From the NCBI GenBank assembly GCA_009760855.2, contig WPIO01000145.1, positions 583,001 through 647,000 of the forward strand: a stretch of DNA of 64,000 nucleotides, given 5' to 3'. Under the pieces are notes generated by a model. It saw nothing but the letters and a program-made list of their open reading frames with translations. It was not told where the DNA came from and ran no database searches. The position numbers were made by a program, and so were the translations under genes. This document shows positions 1 through 11,569 of the stretch, in pieces (the first letter of the stretch is position 1; each line of letters opens with the position of its first letter). The stretch is from Cristatella mucedo. Its lineage: Eukaryota; Bryozoa; Phylactolaemata; Cristatellidae.

Positions 1-66
1 TACTAGAAAATGTGCGCAGAACACATTGCAGCAGAGCATGTGACAATCTTTCTTCTTTTCTGTCTC

Positions 67-68
<2 letters not shown>

Positions 69-150
<82 letters not shown>
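69..150. repeat. (CT)n microsatellite
   Basis: This is an uninterrupted CT dinucleotide tract of about 80 bp. It creates long Leu-Ser and Arg-Glu reading frames on the two strands that are not genes. Confidence 0.97.
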
Positions 151-155
<5 letters not shown>

Positions 156-798
156 ACTACACCGAACAAGCATAAATATATACGCATAAAAAATATTATG
201 TCAAGTGCCCAGCAAAAACTGTTTTCAAAATTCCTATGCCATGGAAGACTATGCATTACACCTAGTCACAAAAGTCAGCTATAGAAACCTCAAAGCATAC
301 TAAATATGCTATAAGCATAACTTATATTATGCTTTAAGGAGGATTCATACAATTCCGAGGTTCTAATGTGCCACTAAAAATGGGGACAATGGGAAAGAAG
401 ATGGCTGTCTGTGCTTTGAGGGATTTAGTCAAGTTTTTGGTCCGGGTCAGGAGGTGAGGCTTATGCTACACTAAATCACTCTTGCTGCTTGCTTGGAGTG
501 GAAGCGCCGACCAACTGGGCATTTCTTTCCAGTCACATGCACACATGCACGAATGAACAAGCCTGTGTGCTTGCACTTGCAACCACACACACAAGCACAA
601 GCACACGAGCACAAACAAGTGTGCGCACGCACACGGTGCTAGCATCTTATTTGCATTTATGTATTGCAACAAACAAGATTAAAAACATGAGATGAAGCTT
701 AAAATTACACATTATAAACATATACGTCTTTACACAGTACAACATGAGGGCTGGCAGTAAAGATTTAGCAGCCTCAAATGTGGTTTACAAGGACTTAC
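151..798. other. Non-coding stretch, probably intronic
   Basis: I see no supported exon or repeat family here. A loose CA-rich patch lies near 575-635. If the minus-strand N4BP1-like gene continues left, this is intron sequence. Confidence 0.4.
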
Positions 799-853
799 CC
801 ATGTTTTTCGTTGACTTGCTAGAGAACGCCAAAACAGCCGGAATCGGCATGGA
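799..853 (-). CDS. Candidate small exon of the N4BP1-like gene
   Basis: On the minus strand a pyrimidine tract ending in ctctttgcag precedes 55 bp, which are followed directly by gtaagt. Read in phase 0, which is compatible with the end of the exon at 2985-3317, it gives the 18 residues SMPIPAVLAFSSKSTKNM. The splice motifs are good, but so short a peptide has no recognisable family signature. It would belong to the linker before the nuclease domain. It may equally be a chance arrangement. Confidence 0.3.
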
Positions 854-2984
854 CTGCAAAGAGAAAATGGATTACAGTCAGGCCTAAAAACTGCTATTCC
901 GGCAAACGAGCAAGCGAGTGACATGCCCTCAGCAGGTCGGTAACATGCATAGTTCGACTACAGCTTATCTGAGGCAAACCATCAAATGAATAACAAAGCA
1001 AAGGGACATACAGCACAAATGGCATATCAAGCTCGACATCAGCACGAGCCCATCTTACGGCCGCACGAGATGGCACGGCACAATACAAAGAAGGAAAAGT
1101 ATAGCCTGATAGCCCTTATGTCGGATTAAGGTAGCGCCAACTCCCCCACCACCTGCCCTGCCCCGTTGGAATATCGTGGTGCTAGAAAAAATAGAAGAAC
1201 GTGTCGTGCCACGGTACTCGGAACCAATGACCTCGAGAAATCGGCTGTCAGTCACACTGCCAACGTTTAGAGAGAAGCTAAGCAGAGTGCCAACGAACGT
1301 GTTAACTGACTTCGTCGAAAAATGACGACAAGCACAAAGGCAGTGTCAGCAACATGGTAGTGACACGGCTCAAGGACAATGGCAACAACTGGTCAGGGAC
1401 CTGTGTGCTTCAAACTTTGCACTCGAAGCCCGCCAGGCACTACGCTGGATGAGGCTACCCTCGGCTCTAGCTTCCGGCAGACGGAGGGGGAGGGAGGGAG
1501 GGAGAGCTGGCAGAGATAGCAGCTCCGGCTTCAGCCTTTTTTGCTCGCAAAGTGGGGCGGTGTGACGCTGCCCAGCCACTGCCGAGTCCCCAACCATCTG
1601 CCTGCTCGCACGCCGCTGGGCAGAGGACTCTGTACATAGCATCTCTATGTGTGCCCTTATGCCTCCATCGGGCTCAAGATGGTGTTATGTGTCCAACCAT
1701 CATCTACTGCCGTGTCTAGATCGATCAAAATCGACTCATAAAGTGGCTGCATTCTCACGAGGGTCGGCACAGTGTAGCTCTCGAATATTATTTGCTTGTC
1801 TCAGATTCATAAGGGAGAGAGGAAAGGAGACAGAAAGTGACAGAGAAAAGGAGAGCAGCTGGAATGGCGATACGACATTGCAGAAGCATTTTGTCAAACG
1901 CCTGAGTGCAAAAATATGTGCTTATGAGTCACTGTGCAGATACCCAGCAGAGGTTGCACAGTAAGCTGCACCAGTCCCCCTAAACCGTGCAATGTAAGAG
2001 GTCATTCGTTATCCAACCTCTTACTCACGACGGGTCCAGAGTGAGGGGCCCCACACTGCCATTTCGGAAGAAAGCTTTTCCGGGCTTTCTGCAGGCAATC
2101 AGGCTAGTGCCGAAGCTGAGCTCAGCTCAACAGTTCGAAGTTAAGTGCTGAAACCTGCGAAAATGAGTCTGACCATTTTTAGGCAGTGCAGCAACTGCTT
2201 TGTCAAGGTACTATCCGAGACACGGCTGCTTAATAGTAGCAGAAGCTGATCGAAGTAGATGCCCCCTCCATAGTATATGTGTGTCTCTCTAGCAATTTTT
2301 TCACTAATGAGCAATTCCTGCAATGCTTGCTACAAGCAGGGCGAACCTCCTTCAGACAACAAAACTGGGAAGTAAAAAAGAACAACAAGAAATTTGGGGT
2401 GTGAGTCATCACGACAAGAAACAAAGCAGGGATGTCTGCGTCATCACGACAACCCACCAACAAAATAGAGCTGAGAAAGAAAGAAAAAGTCTCGCCAATT
2501 TGGGGATTTGAGCCGGGTGAAGATCCAATCTCTTGGCTGCCACGTGATTTCGGCAGAAAAAACACAAACATAGCTGAATACATTCCCATTTCACGAAAAA
2601 AATGGAACAGTTGTGCAAAATGCAGTAGCCTTTCTGCTAATAGGCAATCAGTAGAAGCGCAATGCACGATAGTTGACATTAATAATAATGATAATACTAA
2701 TCGGTCAATCGTTGTCTAACACCATAAGGAACTTAATCTTTGTAAACCCAATCATGGCAAATTACTAGGAAGGTGCTGCCATGTGAGTAGCATTACACCA
2801 CTGTTTTCACCGTTAAGAGGGTTTTCCCCACGAGTTTGGAAAAATAATCATCAAGATCCACCGATGCACAGACGGACAAAAGCTCTCTCTTAACAGATTC
2901 CATACAGCTTCACGGCATCCACAGACACACGATTCAGGGCAAGTAGCAGCGGCAGCACGCTAACGAACGGGCGGCAGGGGGTAC
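854..2984. other. Probable intron with no clear content
   Basis: Several short minus-strand frames exist, for example about 1055-1255 and 1370-1642. None shows a domain or a convincing pair of splice sites. I looked for the NYN nuclease signature (Asp-Gly-x-Asn-Val after a hydrophobic strand) and did not find it. Confidence 0.4.
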
Positions 2985-3317
2985 CTCTGGCAGCACGGTG
3001 GTTGTGCTAGTGGTCGTTACAGGTGGCAGCTTTGGGTACAGAGATAAGCTGGCTCCCTTGCCGACGAGAGGGCTGGTGACGGCTGAGGCTACATCGGCCT
3101 TCGGGGCTACGTCGCCGAAAGCCCGCGGATCCAGTAGCGATCCAGTAAACGGCTGCATCACGGCCGAACCAGCAAGCTGTTGCTGCCCGAAGGGCAAGGG
3201 CTGCGGCCTTGGGCCAGACGGCCCTAGCGTGCTAAAGCCGGTCAGCGGCATCCTGCCGACTACGTCGTACCGACCGGCCGCGCTGTCGTCGTGGCCCAGA
3301 AAGAAGTGAGGTGTGGC
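2985..3317 (-). CDS. N4BP1-like gene, linker exon
   Basis: This is an open minus-strand segment rich in Pro, Ser, Thr and Gln, with runs such as LGPSGPRPQPLPFGQQQ. It ends at VLPE before a gtaccc donor. The upstream limit is uncertain. An acceptor at 3318 enters in phase 0, while the preceding exon with its strong gtaagg donor ends in phase 1. A weaker acceptor just above 3259 would match that phase. Either way the frame carries no folded-domain signature and looks like a disordered linker between the UBA-like region and the nuclease domain expected further on. Confidence 0.5.
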
Positions 3318-3807
3318 TACAACGCAGCCAGGCAGGAATGTGTCGTCTCATGTGTCAAAATGAAGAGCAGGTACAGCACTCGTGTGAGAGCGTGTCGTCC
3401 CCTCCTTGTCTTGCTTCTGCTAACCGATGCATTACCCACCCCCCATTAACAAGGGGTGTCAGTTGGGAGCTGCAAGCGGTCACTGCTGTGGCCCCAAAGG
3501 GCTCTGCCAGAACGACAATACTACATGCGCTACTCATCAGCTGGCCTTAAATGACACTTACAGGGGTTTGATCACAGAGCTAGGACGGTCACCGAAAACG
3601 CTTTTTCGACTGCCTCCACGATGGGACCTGAACACCTGCCCTAACGAATGCTAGAGGTATTGCTTTACTTGCGAGAGCTGTCTGGCTGACTCTAGGTTCA
3701 AACGCTTCCGCCTCCGCCTTGCTGCGCTGGGCAAAGCGTGCCTCACTGGGCAGGGCAAAGCATTTGCAAGCCACGGTTGGGCACCTCTGCTGCAGCGGCC
3801 TCCTTAC

Positions 3808-4216
3808 CGGCGTTGGGACTCCGCATGGGTGGGAACGTCCCGGCTGCGCTCTGAGCTCGATTCCGACTTGAGCTGGTGGGTGAGGAGACAGGCGTCATGC
3901 CCGCATCCGAGCTGCCCACACCCGGCCTCGGCATGCCTGCGCTGCTGCCGCCACCCCCGTGCACACTCAGCTTGACGGGCACCATGTCGGCCGTCGCAGC
4001 TGCTGTGCCTGTGCCGCCCGCAGCGATCGACCAGGTGGGGCTGTTGCTGCTGCCACCATCCGACGGTCGTGTGAGCCGGGTGGCGGCGCGCAACAGCGCT
4101 TCTGAGCTAGCGGCGGCAGCCATGCCCGTCGGCAGCATGCGGGCCGCCTCGGTCAGGCTGGTGCTCCTAGCAGACGGCTGGGCCAGCTCGAGAAGGCTCA
4201 CTCTGTCGTCTGCATT
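3808..4216 (-). CDS. N4BP1-like gene, Ser/Ala/Gly-rich linker exon
   Basis: The minus-strand acceptor gaatcccag is followed in phase 0 by NADDRVSLLELAQPSARSTS and then about 115 residues rich in Ala, Gly, Ser and Pro. A strong donor, gtaagg, ends the exon in phase 1. The entry phase matches the end of the UBA-like exon at 4450-4601. No folded domain is visible. Members of the N4BP1 family carry a long low-complexity linker in this position, so the segment fits by location rather than by similarity. Confidence 0.6.
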
Positions 4217-4449
4217 CTGGGATTCAGTCCGACAACGACGACCAAAACTGTTTTCACTGATAGCCAGACAGATGGCAAGTTAGTCTAGCGAGGCCCAACC
4301 GGATCGATCAGGCAGTCGAGTGGGCTGAGCGATGCAGAGATAGATCATGCTTCAGGCACGCTTCGGCAGCGAGGAGAGGGTAAACGCATCTAAGCGATAG
4401 GAGGGGCTCAGCTCCGGCGCCCAGGCAGCAGCATCCAACGCACTGTTAC

Positions 4450-4601
4450 CGTATCATTCTTCTGCTGCCCGACTTTCTCGAGAGCTCTAAGGAATTCTGC
4501 CGGCGACCGATGGTATCCAGACTGAAACTGCTCTGACTTCGACAACAACACGGCAATATCCATGTCCTCAAAACCAGCATGCCTCGCTGCCTCCACCAGC
4601 T
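4450..4601 (-). CDS. N4BP1-like gene, UBA-like exon
   Basis: The acceptor ctccctcttgcag and donor gtaaca flank 152 bp. The exon completes a split Glu codon with the single base left by the exon at 7880-8531, and it ends in phase 0. It reads LVEAARHAGFEDMDIAVLL followed by a second helix-rich stretch ending AEFLRALEKVGQQ. The hydrophobic spacing and the Gly-Phe turn resemble a three-helix UBA-type fold. N4BP1 has a similar ubiquitin-binding segment after its KH region. Phase agreement on both sides and domain order support the assignment. The UBA call itself rests on pattern, not alignment. Confidence 0.68.
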
Positions 4602-4918
4602 CTGCAAGAGGGAGAGAACCTATGAATGAATGCTGTGCCGTTGAATGCATCATCTCGTACATGCAGCAGCCCAAAATAGACTGCAGAGCAGGTTTTCGAC
4701 CGTTAGTGGTAGTTGCACGCACCCACGAAGAGTAACTGGATCAAATGGCTGCGGCACTCAGGTGTACCGTATTCAATGCTTGAATGTATGCGCCCAACTC
4801 GACAAAGCACATAGGAAGAGAGTGCATCTCACCATTCCCGAATGCTCAATCATGCTCACATACCTTGTGCATATAGGCAGTTGAAACTGCTCGAAGTGTA
4901 AGCATGAGCAGCACATAT

Positions 4919-4957
<39 letters not shown>
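4919..4957. repeat. (CA)n microsatellite
   Basis: This is a dinucleotide CA tract of about 37 bp lying in an intron of the N4BP1-like gene. Confidence 0.95.
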
Positions 4958-4958
<1 letters not shown>

Positions 4959-7742
4959 CGGCCTACAATGGCCGACGTTTTGCTAGGTGACAGCTGCCAC
5001 CTTTTAATGCCAAAATCCATTTCGGGGGGGGGTATGCATGTAGCGGGCAGAACAGAACTTAACCGAAAGTGTTTAGGTATGTCAAGTCTGATGACACGTC
5101 AGCGATGAAGCTGCTGTGTCTGCTACCACCCAACGACTGGTTAAATACATGCTTCACCCGGAGGCATATCCCGAGAGGCTGTGCAGCTGGACAGGTGGCA
5201 GCTGCAAGCTCACTACAGCACTAATTGATGGGCGCCTCGGTCAAACACGACATACAATGGACATGCCAGGACAAGCAGTGACAGTCACAAATCACAAGAA
5301 CACTAAGCAGCTAGAAAGGTAGTGGTGACAATCCCATACTTGTACACAAAGAGGAGAAACCAGGAGTGAACCAACTAGGGAGTCCCAACCTTGACATTGC
5401 TAGAGGCAGCCAATCATAAGAAGGCGGGAGAACCGTGCTGGATATCCAAGCCACCTCGAAGCAACCGTCTAGTCGGTCGGGGGGGGGGGAGGAAGGATAC
5501 GGCTTCACTGCTCTCTTCCCCTAGGAAAATGGATATGAGGCAAGCAGAATTCTACTCTGCCAGCAGAGCAACTGCTTTCAGCCAATATTAGTTCTCTAGC
5601 GAACACACAGGTTCTCAACTTTCCTAACTTTGAACTCGTCAGTATGCTACTGAACATCACGGGCTCTAGGACAACTAGAGTGCCACAGTCAATGTGGAAC
5701 AAACCTTTCACTCGCTTCAAGTGTACTGCTTACAGCTGCATAAAATTACATTGGCAATATACAACTTGAGCATTTAAAAATGACGGTTCGAAGGACCGAA
5801 TTCGAAATGGTTTAGCTATTTCCTCACACGATTTCTTTAGACTGCATATCTGCCCACTCACAGTGGGCCTGAGGTCAAGGTTTCCCAACCTAGCATCAGC
5901 AGGCCAGCTACTTCCTGCTTACAGTTGGCTCCAAGTATTCGACATGCCTTGACGGTACCAAATGAAGCGCCCACACGTGAACCGGGCTACAGTGACCAGA
6001 AAACGACAAGTGACAGGATTGAGATACGAGATCGAAAAAGGAAGACGACCTGGGGGACTACTCACGACTGGCAGGGTTGTCCCTTCATCCCTTCAACACT
6101 GGAGACTGGATGACATAGCTTCAGAAACCGACACAGTTAGTAGCAGGCACAGGCAAGGCTGTAAGACAAGACAGGAGGCTTAGCAGGCACTGCATGCTGA
6201 GGGTCACTAAGTGACAGCCTTGACTTATCGAAATGCCCTAAAGAGAATGCCCCATTATGCTGGAAGCTACAGCTGCCACCATACTTGGGCCCGAGAGTCC
6301 AGTTTCTAGGGCCGGCAGGTCCAAACTCACACGACTTGCTCGAGATGAAGAAAGCACGCTAGTACGTCAGAAAAAAGATGAGATGTATCCCTCTGATAGT
6401 TTGGAACCAACTGTTGAATTCAGCTGTGTCGTGATCTGGGCTGATTTATGTTCAGCCCCAGGCACGAGTTATACACCGTATTAACGGGCTCATGCAGCAG
6501 CAGAAGCAGCTGCGAAGGCTCGTGCATATCGATCAGGAAAGAAACATGCCCTGGAGTTCCAAGTGCCAGAGCTGTTCTAAGAAACTATTCAATTTGGCAA
6601 AAGAACAGCGATCTAAAGCTCACAGTACAAGACTTACAAAGATTTTCTGCAGAATAAGCAGCTAAAGTCAATAGTCGGCCGACCCAATCCCATATCCTAA
6701 ATCCTAGAGCACCTACGGAATAGGTCGGAGTGCTGCTTTAGGTAGGACTCTATTCCCTTTACAAATCTGGAAGAGCTGCTAAGCCAGCTGGAGAAACATT
6801 TATGAAACATCACCCTGCCGCTGGTCAGCTCACTGGCATGCCAAACTATCGCGCATCGAGCAGCTGAAAGCCAGTTCTTGGCCATCCCAGCCCAGCCACA
6901 CTAGCTCCTGTAGAAGCACAAGGTACTCGAAGTGCGCATATCCGACGCCAGCACGAGCGAGTAGGCCGCAGGTTGCTTTGTACGTGCAGCTGCACCAGAA
7001 GTGGCAATATGCACAGGGAAAAGGAGCCAGTGCCCCCTCAAACCAGAATGGGTTTGCTTATTAATTTGGCCACCTGACGTGCACCTTCAGCCATCCAACG
7101 ACTGCTGTCTTAATTAACAAGATAAAGGTCGGCCCCCTTCTTGGCTCAACCCTGGCTAAACGTATGACAGCGACAGTGTGGAACTGCAACAACTGGCACT
7201 AACAGCAACACAGCTTGCACCACTGGCAACTCAATCTAAATCGTTTCGAGCACACAGGCACAACAGAAGACTTCTTCATCAACAAGGTTATTAATAATAG
7301 CAAAAATAACTCTTAAGGCATTTGCATAGAACCCTAAGAGAACCGGACCTGTTTCTAGACATATTACACATACTAAAATGCAAGTCTATCTATCAAGCTG
7401 TGCACTTTCTTGGGGCATTATTTGTCGGAGACTATAATGGGCCATTGCAGATCTTAAATTGATCTTACTGCAAGTCAAGATGTCACAAACCCTGACTTTC
7501 ACCCTTAAATTTTGTGTCAGTTCTAAGTTCAGCCTTTAGGTCAAAGTAGCAATATCTACACAACAAGAAATAAGCTAGGCCCACTGATAGATAATCACCA
7601 GTTCTGAAAAGGGTATTTGCATAAATTACACAAGCCTTCAATAAGCACACATCGTTAAACTCGAGCATCTTAACCGCTGGACCAAACCAGGATGGTGATA
7701 TGAAGTCTGTTGGCTATTGGATATTTAGCTATTGTCTGTTGG
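4958..7742. other. Intron between UBA-like and KH-like exons
   Basis: No exon is supported here. A short segment near 5390-5440 shares the CAGCCAATCA core of a small dispersed repeat also seen near 35520 and 52333. Near 7655-7690 the minus strand reads like the A-box half of a tRNA-derived element, but no B box follows. Confidence 0.5.
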
Positions 7743-7862
7743 CTACCGAATGTGCAGCGAAAGCCGCTTAGGCTTTGAGTGCGCTATAGAAAACTCTCAT
7801 GTGTAACACACACTTGGTCTTTGTGGAGCTACAGATGGAGATACATTACTTTAAATTACATC
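7743..7862 (+). repeat. Dispersed 120-bp repeat (family B), copy 1
   Basis: This is one of three clearly related copies in the window; the others are at 40075-40198 (inverted) and 45128-45236. The shared core runs from CCGAAagcc through gaaaactctc to ctctgtggagttac and ends in a short ATTAC-rich tail. There is no tRNA box or coding content. It may be the 3' end of a LINE with an ATTAC-type tail, or a SINE. It ends only about 18 bp from the coding exon at 7880. Confidence 0.75.
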
Positions 7863-7879
7863 AAAAAAGCACCAGGTAC

Positions 7880-8531
7880 CCGTAGTGTTGTCGATTTCGA
7901 TCAAGTGTTCAGATGCTGGCGACACTGGTGGTTGGCTGCCACTGATGTCGCTCACCAGATACTCAGCAGTTGGCACCGCAGACGGTCGAGTGCCGGCGTA
8001 CTCCTTCGCATCTCGCTTCAAGCTGCCGACGGGTCGGGCTCTCAGTTTGGGGCGACTCGGAGGTAGTATCTTCATGTCAGCACTATCGTCGGCCTCAGCC
8101 ATCATTGGAGGCCCGATAACATTCCGACTCAGGCCAGCAACAAGTCCATCCAGTTCAACTCCCTGCAGCTGAAAGGCTGCCTGACTCCGAGGAGGTATCG
8201 CTGGTGGCTCGGCAGTCCGAGGTGCCATCGGCGGTAGATCGGTCGAAGGCGGCTGGCCGGCCGGGGCCGGCAGATCATGCAGGATGGGGTCAGCAGCATC
8301 TGGAGCTTCGACGAGTGAGCTTTTGTCAATCTCCGACAGCACGAGCGCCACACTAAGATCGTTGCCACATACTTTAACTATGCACTTCCGGTCGTCAACG
8401 TTTTCTATGACGACTCCATATTCACGCTCTAGCAGCTCTCTCAGGCCACCGAGGCACAACTCGTGGTACACTGACGGTGCACACTGATGAGTCGACACGA
8501 GTTCCGGGCTGCAAAGAGCTCTGACAAACTC
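7880..8531 (-). CDS. N4BP1/KHNYN-like gene, second KH-like domain and linker exon
   Basis: This is the most informative exon of this gene. The acceptor tacctcttgcag is followed by EFVRALCSPELVSTHQ, then a segment containing YHELCLGGLRELLEREYGVV and IVKVCGNDLSVALVLSEID. From memory, N4BP1 has a matching arrangement: an EYIKGIC-EPEL motif, a conserved His-Cys-containing strand, then a helix-strand KH-like unit. After about residue 85 the exon turns into a Pro-rich linker (PAGQPPSTDLPPMAPRTAEP) with an LQGVELDGLVAGLSR patch. It ends one base into a codon before gtacct, and the phase matches the UBA-like exon. Family members are RNA-binding proteins with a C-terminal NYN endoribonuclease that act in RNA decay and innate signalling in vertebrates. 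The role in this organism is unknown. Confidence 0.72.
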
Positions 8532-8697
8532 CTGCAAGAGGTATCGCAGAGCATTTGACTGGTCGGCGAGTGAGAGATCGAGCAACTTCATCGAAAAGAA
8601 AGAACTCTTCATACATACGGTAAGAAAGCAGCATAAACAGAGCACAGCTTGAAGGTCGCCAAACTTCGACACTGGCGCGAGTGCACACACACGTATA

Positions 8698-8699
<2 letters not shown>

Positions 8700-8778
<79 letters not shown>
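8700..8778. repeat. (CA)n microsatellite
   Basis: This is a CA tract of about 78 bp in the intron between the two KH-like exons. It produces the long Val-Cys frames on the minus strand. Confidence 0.97.
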
Positions 8779-8781
<3 letters not shown>

Positions 8782-11382
8782 AATACATAGGTGCACACGT
8801 GTACACACACAAATGTGCCCTCACCACACTACAAGCTATGGCTTGCCACGATGTGAGTAAATTCAAAATCGCTAGCGGGTCGTGGTCGGTGCTCTTGACA
8901 GCTGGCCACTGGGGGAGCTAGGCAGACTTTGGCACTCCTGCCTGACGAACGTGTGGTCATTGGCTCGGTTGCTCTGCACTCACTCGGTCACTCTTCCACG
9001 GATTCTTTCTTTCACAGCAGAAAATCCAGGATGGCCCACATCGAGTGGCTCTAGCTGGAGACTTAAACCACCTTCAGCATAACACTCGCGGTTCAATGAA
9101 CCAACCGAATCGGCAGCTATGTAGCTTGCCACAGATGCCACAGCAGACTCCAAGGAGTTTCAAATGACGAAAGCAGTAGCACAACAAGACAGCAGCTTAT
9201 CTAATGGGCTGCCTTCTGGGATGGCCGACCTCGATTTCAAACAACTCTTTGCTGGCAGGCCCTCTGAGCACTGCCGGTTTTCGTGCACACTTAAACCATT
9301 CATAAAAATTGTCGCACCCCTGCCGACATTAGGGGGGTATAGTGGCCTGCAACTAATGCCAACCCTTTCATTCATACTAAAAAAAATTTAGCCCCCCCCC
9401 CTCCCCAACGATGCATAGAGACGACTTGCTTCCCTCACGCCAAGGGCATATGCCCATGTCGACCACAGAGAGTGAAATTATGGTTGATTCTCAAGGCATT
9501 TTCTGTTCTCCCGCCAAAATGCAGCACAGCCGTCTAGCAAATAAGCTCTGCAGTCAAGGTATTCTTCTTCCATCACGGCTGTGCTTTGGGGAATCACAGA
9601 ACCGTAAATAGATAAGTCACACCTAAATGACGGTTTCTCTCCTGTTTGCCCATTCGACAGAAACTGTCGCCGCCACAGGACACGAACAAACTAAGATTGA
9701 GCATGGCCAACGGCTAAAACGAGTCGGTTGAGCGTGGCAGGCTGTGGAGGAGCATGGCACCAGCAGCACGCAGGCAATGCACTGCTAAGCCTTGGGCACA
9801 GATTCTCTCCCCCCCAAAGGGCTGTAAAGCAGCTCGATAGAGATTGAGAGTTTTCTTCGGTGGGGGCTACACACAAACTACCTACTGTTATTATTACGTA
9901 TGGAGGCAGCACTGCACGAGTCACAAGTCCTCACTGCTTTGCCACCCTGCTTTGCCCCCCATGTGCAAGGTGCTTGCCTTTAACGACAGGGGTAATGGGC
10001 TCGAGCCCCAAGGCATATTTAAATCGCCTGGACAGAGAGCAAGTTCTCTTAGGTCGCTATACAAACAAATTATATTAATGCTATTCACTGTGCAAATGTT
10101 ACCACGGCAAGTCAAGCAACATGGGACACTGACTACCACGTTTTGTCGTAACTTAAGCTGCACAGACGAAAGAAAGATACACGGGTTACAAAAAACAGAC
10201 CGATGCAGTCGTACCTGTAAACATGCACATGAATTTGGATGAGAAAAAAAAGCACACATAAACTCATGTTCATGGCAGGTGCACTTCCATTAAGTAGGCA
10301 CATTTCCAACGCATCTGCTGCTAGGTTCAGTCTAAAGACCCAGGAAATGAGGGGCCTAGGAAGCTAGGCGCCCAGTAACAGAAATGATATCCACACTACA
10401 TGGCTACGATAAGCTTGACTCTTGAGATCACCACACAAGCAACAATGTAAGCAATCATGTGATTTAACCCTAAAAACCGCTAGTTTTTAAAATCCTCACT
10501 TTTAAACTGTATAATGCCTCAGACAAGGGGGGCATGGCAAGTGTGATACCGATATATATATATATATATATATCACTTTTTGTGCTCACGCTTCACCGCC
10601 CAGGTCGTAGGTTTGAGTCCTGAAGTAGGAAATCCTTTACTGCCAACTGCAAGAGGTGGTGATAGCTCTTAATGCTCTTCTACCGCTGTATAAATGAGGC
10701 TGGTGAACTAGCTAACCTTTGAAGGGGAGAGATGGGGTGAAGAGGAGCCGGGCAGAGCAGAGGAGGGAGAGGGTGATTAAGGGTGAAGAGAGTTCAGCAA
10801 AGCAAGCTGGAGGAGAGGAGAGTAGCCGCCAGGGACAGTAACACAGAACAGATGGAGAATGCATAGAAAGCAGAACCAGTGAAATAAATCTTGATATGAG
10901 CCAAAAGCCCACTAACCGGCTATTGTTACCAGAAAGAGACTGTCTAGATGAAGCGCCAACACTGGCGCCACAAGAGCTTTGGCATGAAAGGGCTTTGGTG
11001 TGAAACTGAACGCACCAAAGCAAAAGTGGCACAGTCAAAGTTAACCAGAAGATGCTGAATGCTTGCAGCCGGGTGAAGACCTTTCCTTGTCAAGCTGTGC
11101 TGACTAGTGGCTCACTGCCGGCTGCTACATGGGAGCTCTACTTTCAGCGATATATAAGCACCAAACTTGCCCTTGAAGGGCCCGGGTCTGAGGTAAAACG
11201 AGGTAAAACCTTCGCAACAAGTGACTGAAAAAACTACCTCTCCACCCACAATGATTAACGACACAAAGGTGAGCCTTTCCACCGAGGCTTGACCAGTCAG
11301 GTTGCCGTGGCTAGCAACCCAATCCCCCCCCCCTGCGAGCACCCCGGAGCAGTAGCGGCAGTTACTGCCGAGAGAGGCTTAC
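8779..11382. other. Intron between the two KH-like exons
   Basis: I see no additional exon. It contains an AT dinucleotide run at about 10552-10573 and a partial SINE. The short frames present show no conserved motif or paired splice sites. Confidence 0.5.
10590..10714 (+). mobile_element. tRNA-derived SINE, 5'-truncated
   Basis: It retains the B-box-like caggtcgtaggtttgagtcc and the family body (aaatcctttactgcc, aagaggtggtgatagct, tgctcttctaccgctgtata, aatgaggctgg). It lacks the A-box half and is more diverged than the copies at 22326, 31986, 32588 and 63834. Confidence 0.8.
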
Positions 11383-11565
11383 CGTTACTTTTGAACACAC
11401 TTCTTTGCTAGCAGCAGCGCTGACGTTTATCCAGCGCTCTTTTCGCAAGCTGCCACCATCTTCCGGAAAGTCTAGGTGCACCCGGAACTGGCTCTCTATG
11501 CGCTGCTTGTTTCGACGTACCACTTGCTCGTGGTCTGCAGTCACCACGAAGCTGCTCGTAAAACT
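11383..11565 (-). CDS. N4BP1/KHNYN-like gene, first KH-like domain exon
   Basis: An acceptor with a T-rich tract (ttttttcctcag) leads into 61 codons ending at a strong gtaagc donor. It contains VVTADHEQVVRRNKQRIES, QFRVHLDFPEDGG and ERWINVSAAASKEVCSKVT. This resembles the N-terminus of N4BP1, where an EFTAP-like start is followed by a helix with RIEG, a strand, and a W-x-hydrophobic strand leading into the second KH exon. Joining this exon in phase 0 to EFVRALC gives a close match in spacing to that family. The initiator codon is not in this exon. A few upstream residues should come from a first exon in the CpG-rich block to the right. Confidence 0.7.
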
Positions 11566-11569
11566 CTGA

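Noticed and set aside
61-256. Long Leu-Ser and Arg-Glu frames here and at similar tracts (30164-30339, 38919-39254, 55732-56107, 62715-63102)
   Set aside because: They are translations of CT/GA or CA/GT microsatellites, with no unique coding sequence beyond the tract.
1055-2323. Search for the NYN nuclease domain of the N4BP1-like gene
   Set aside because: No Asp-Gly-x-Asn core or following Asp motifs were found on the minus strand left of 2985, so the domain is not claimed.
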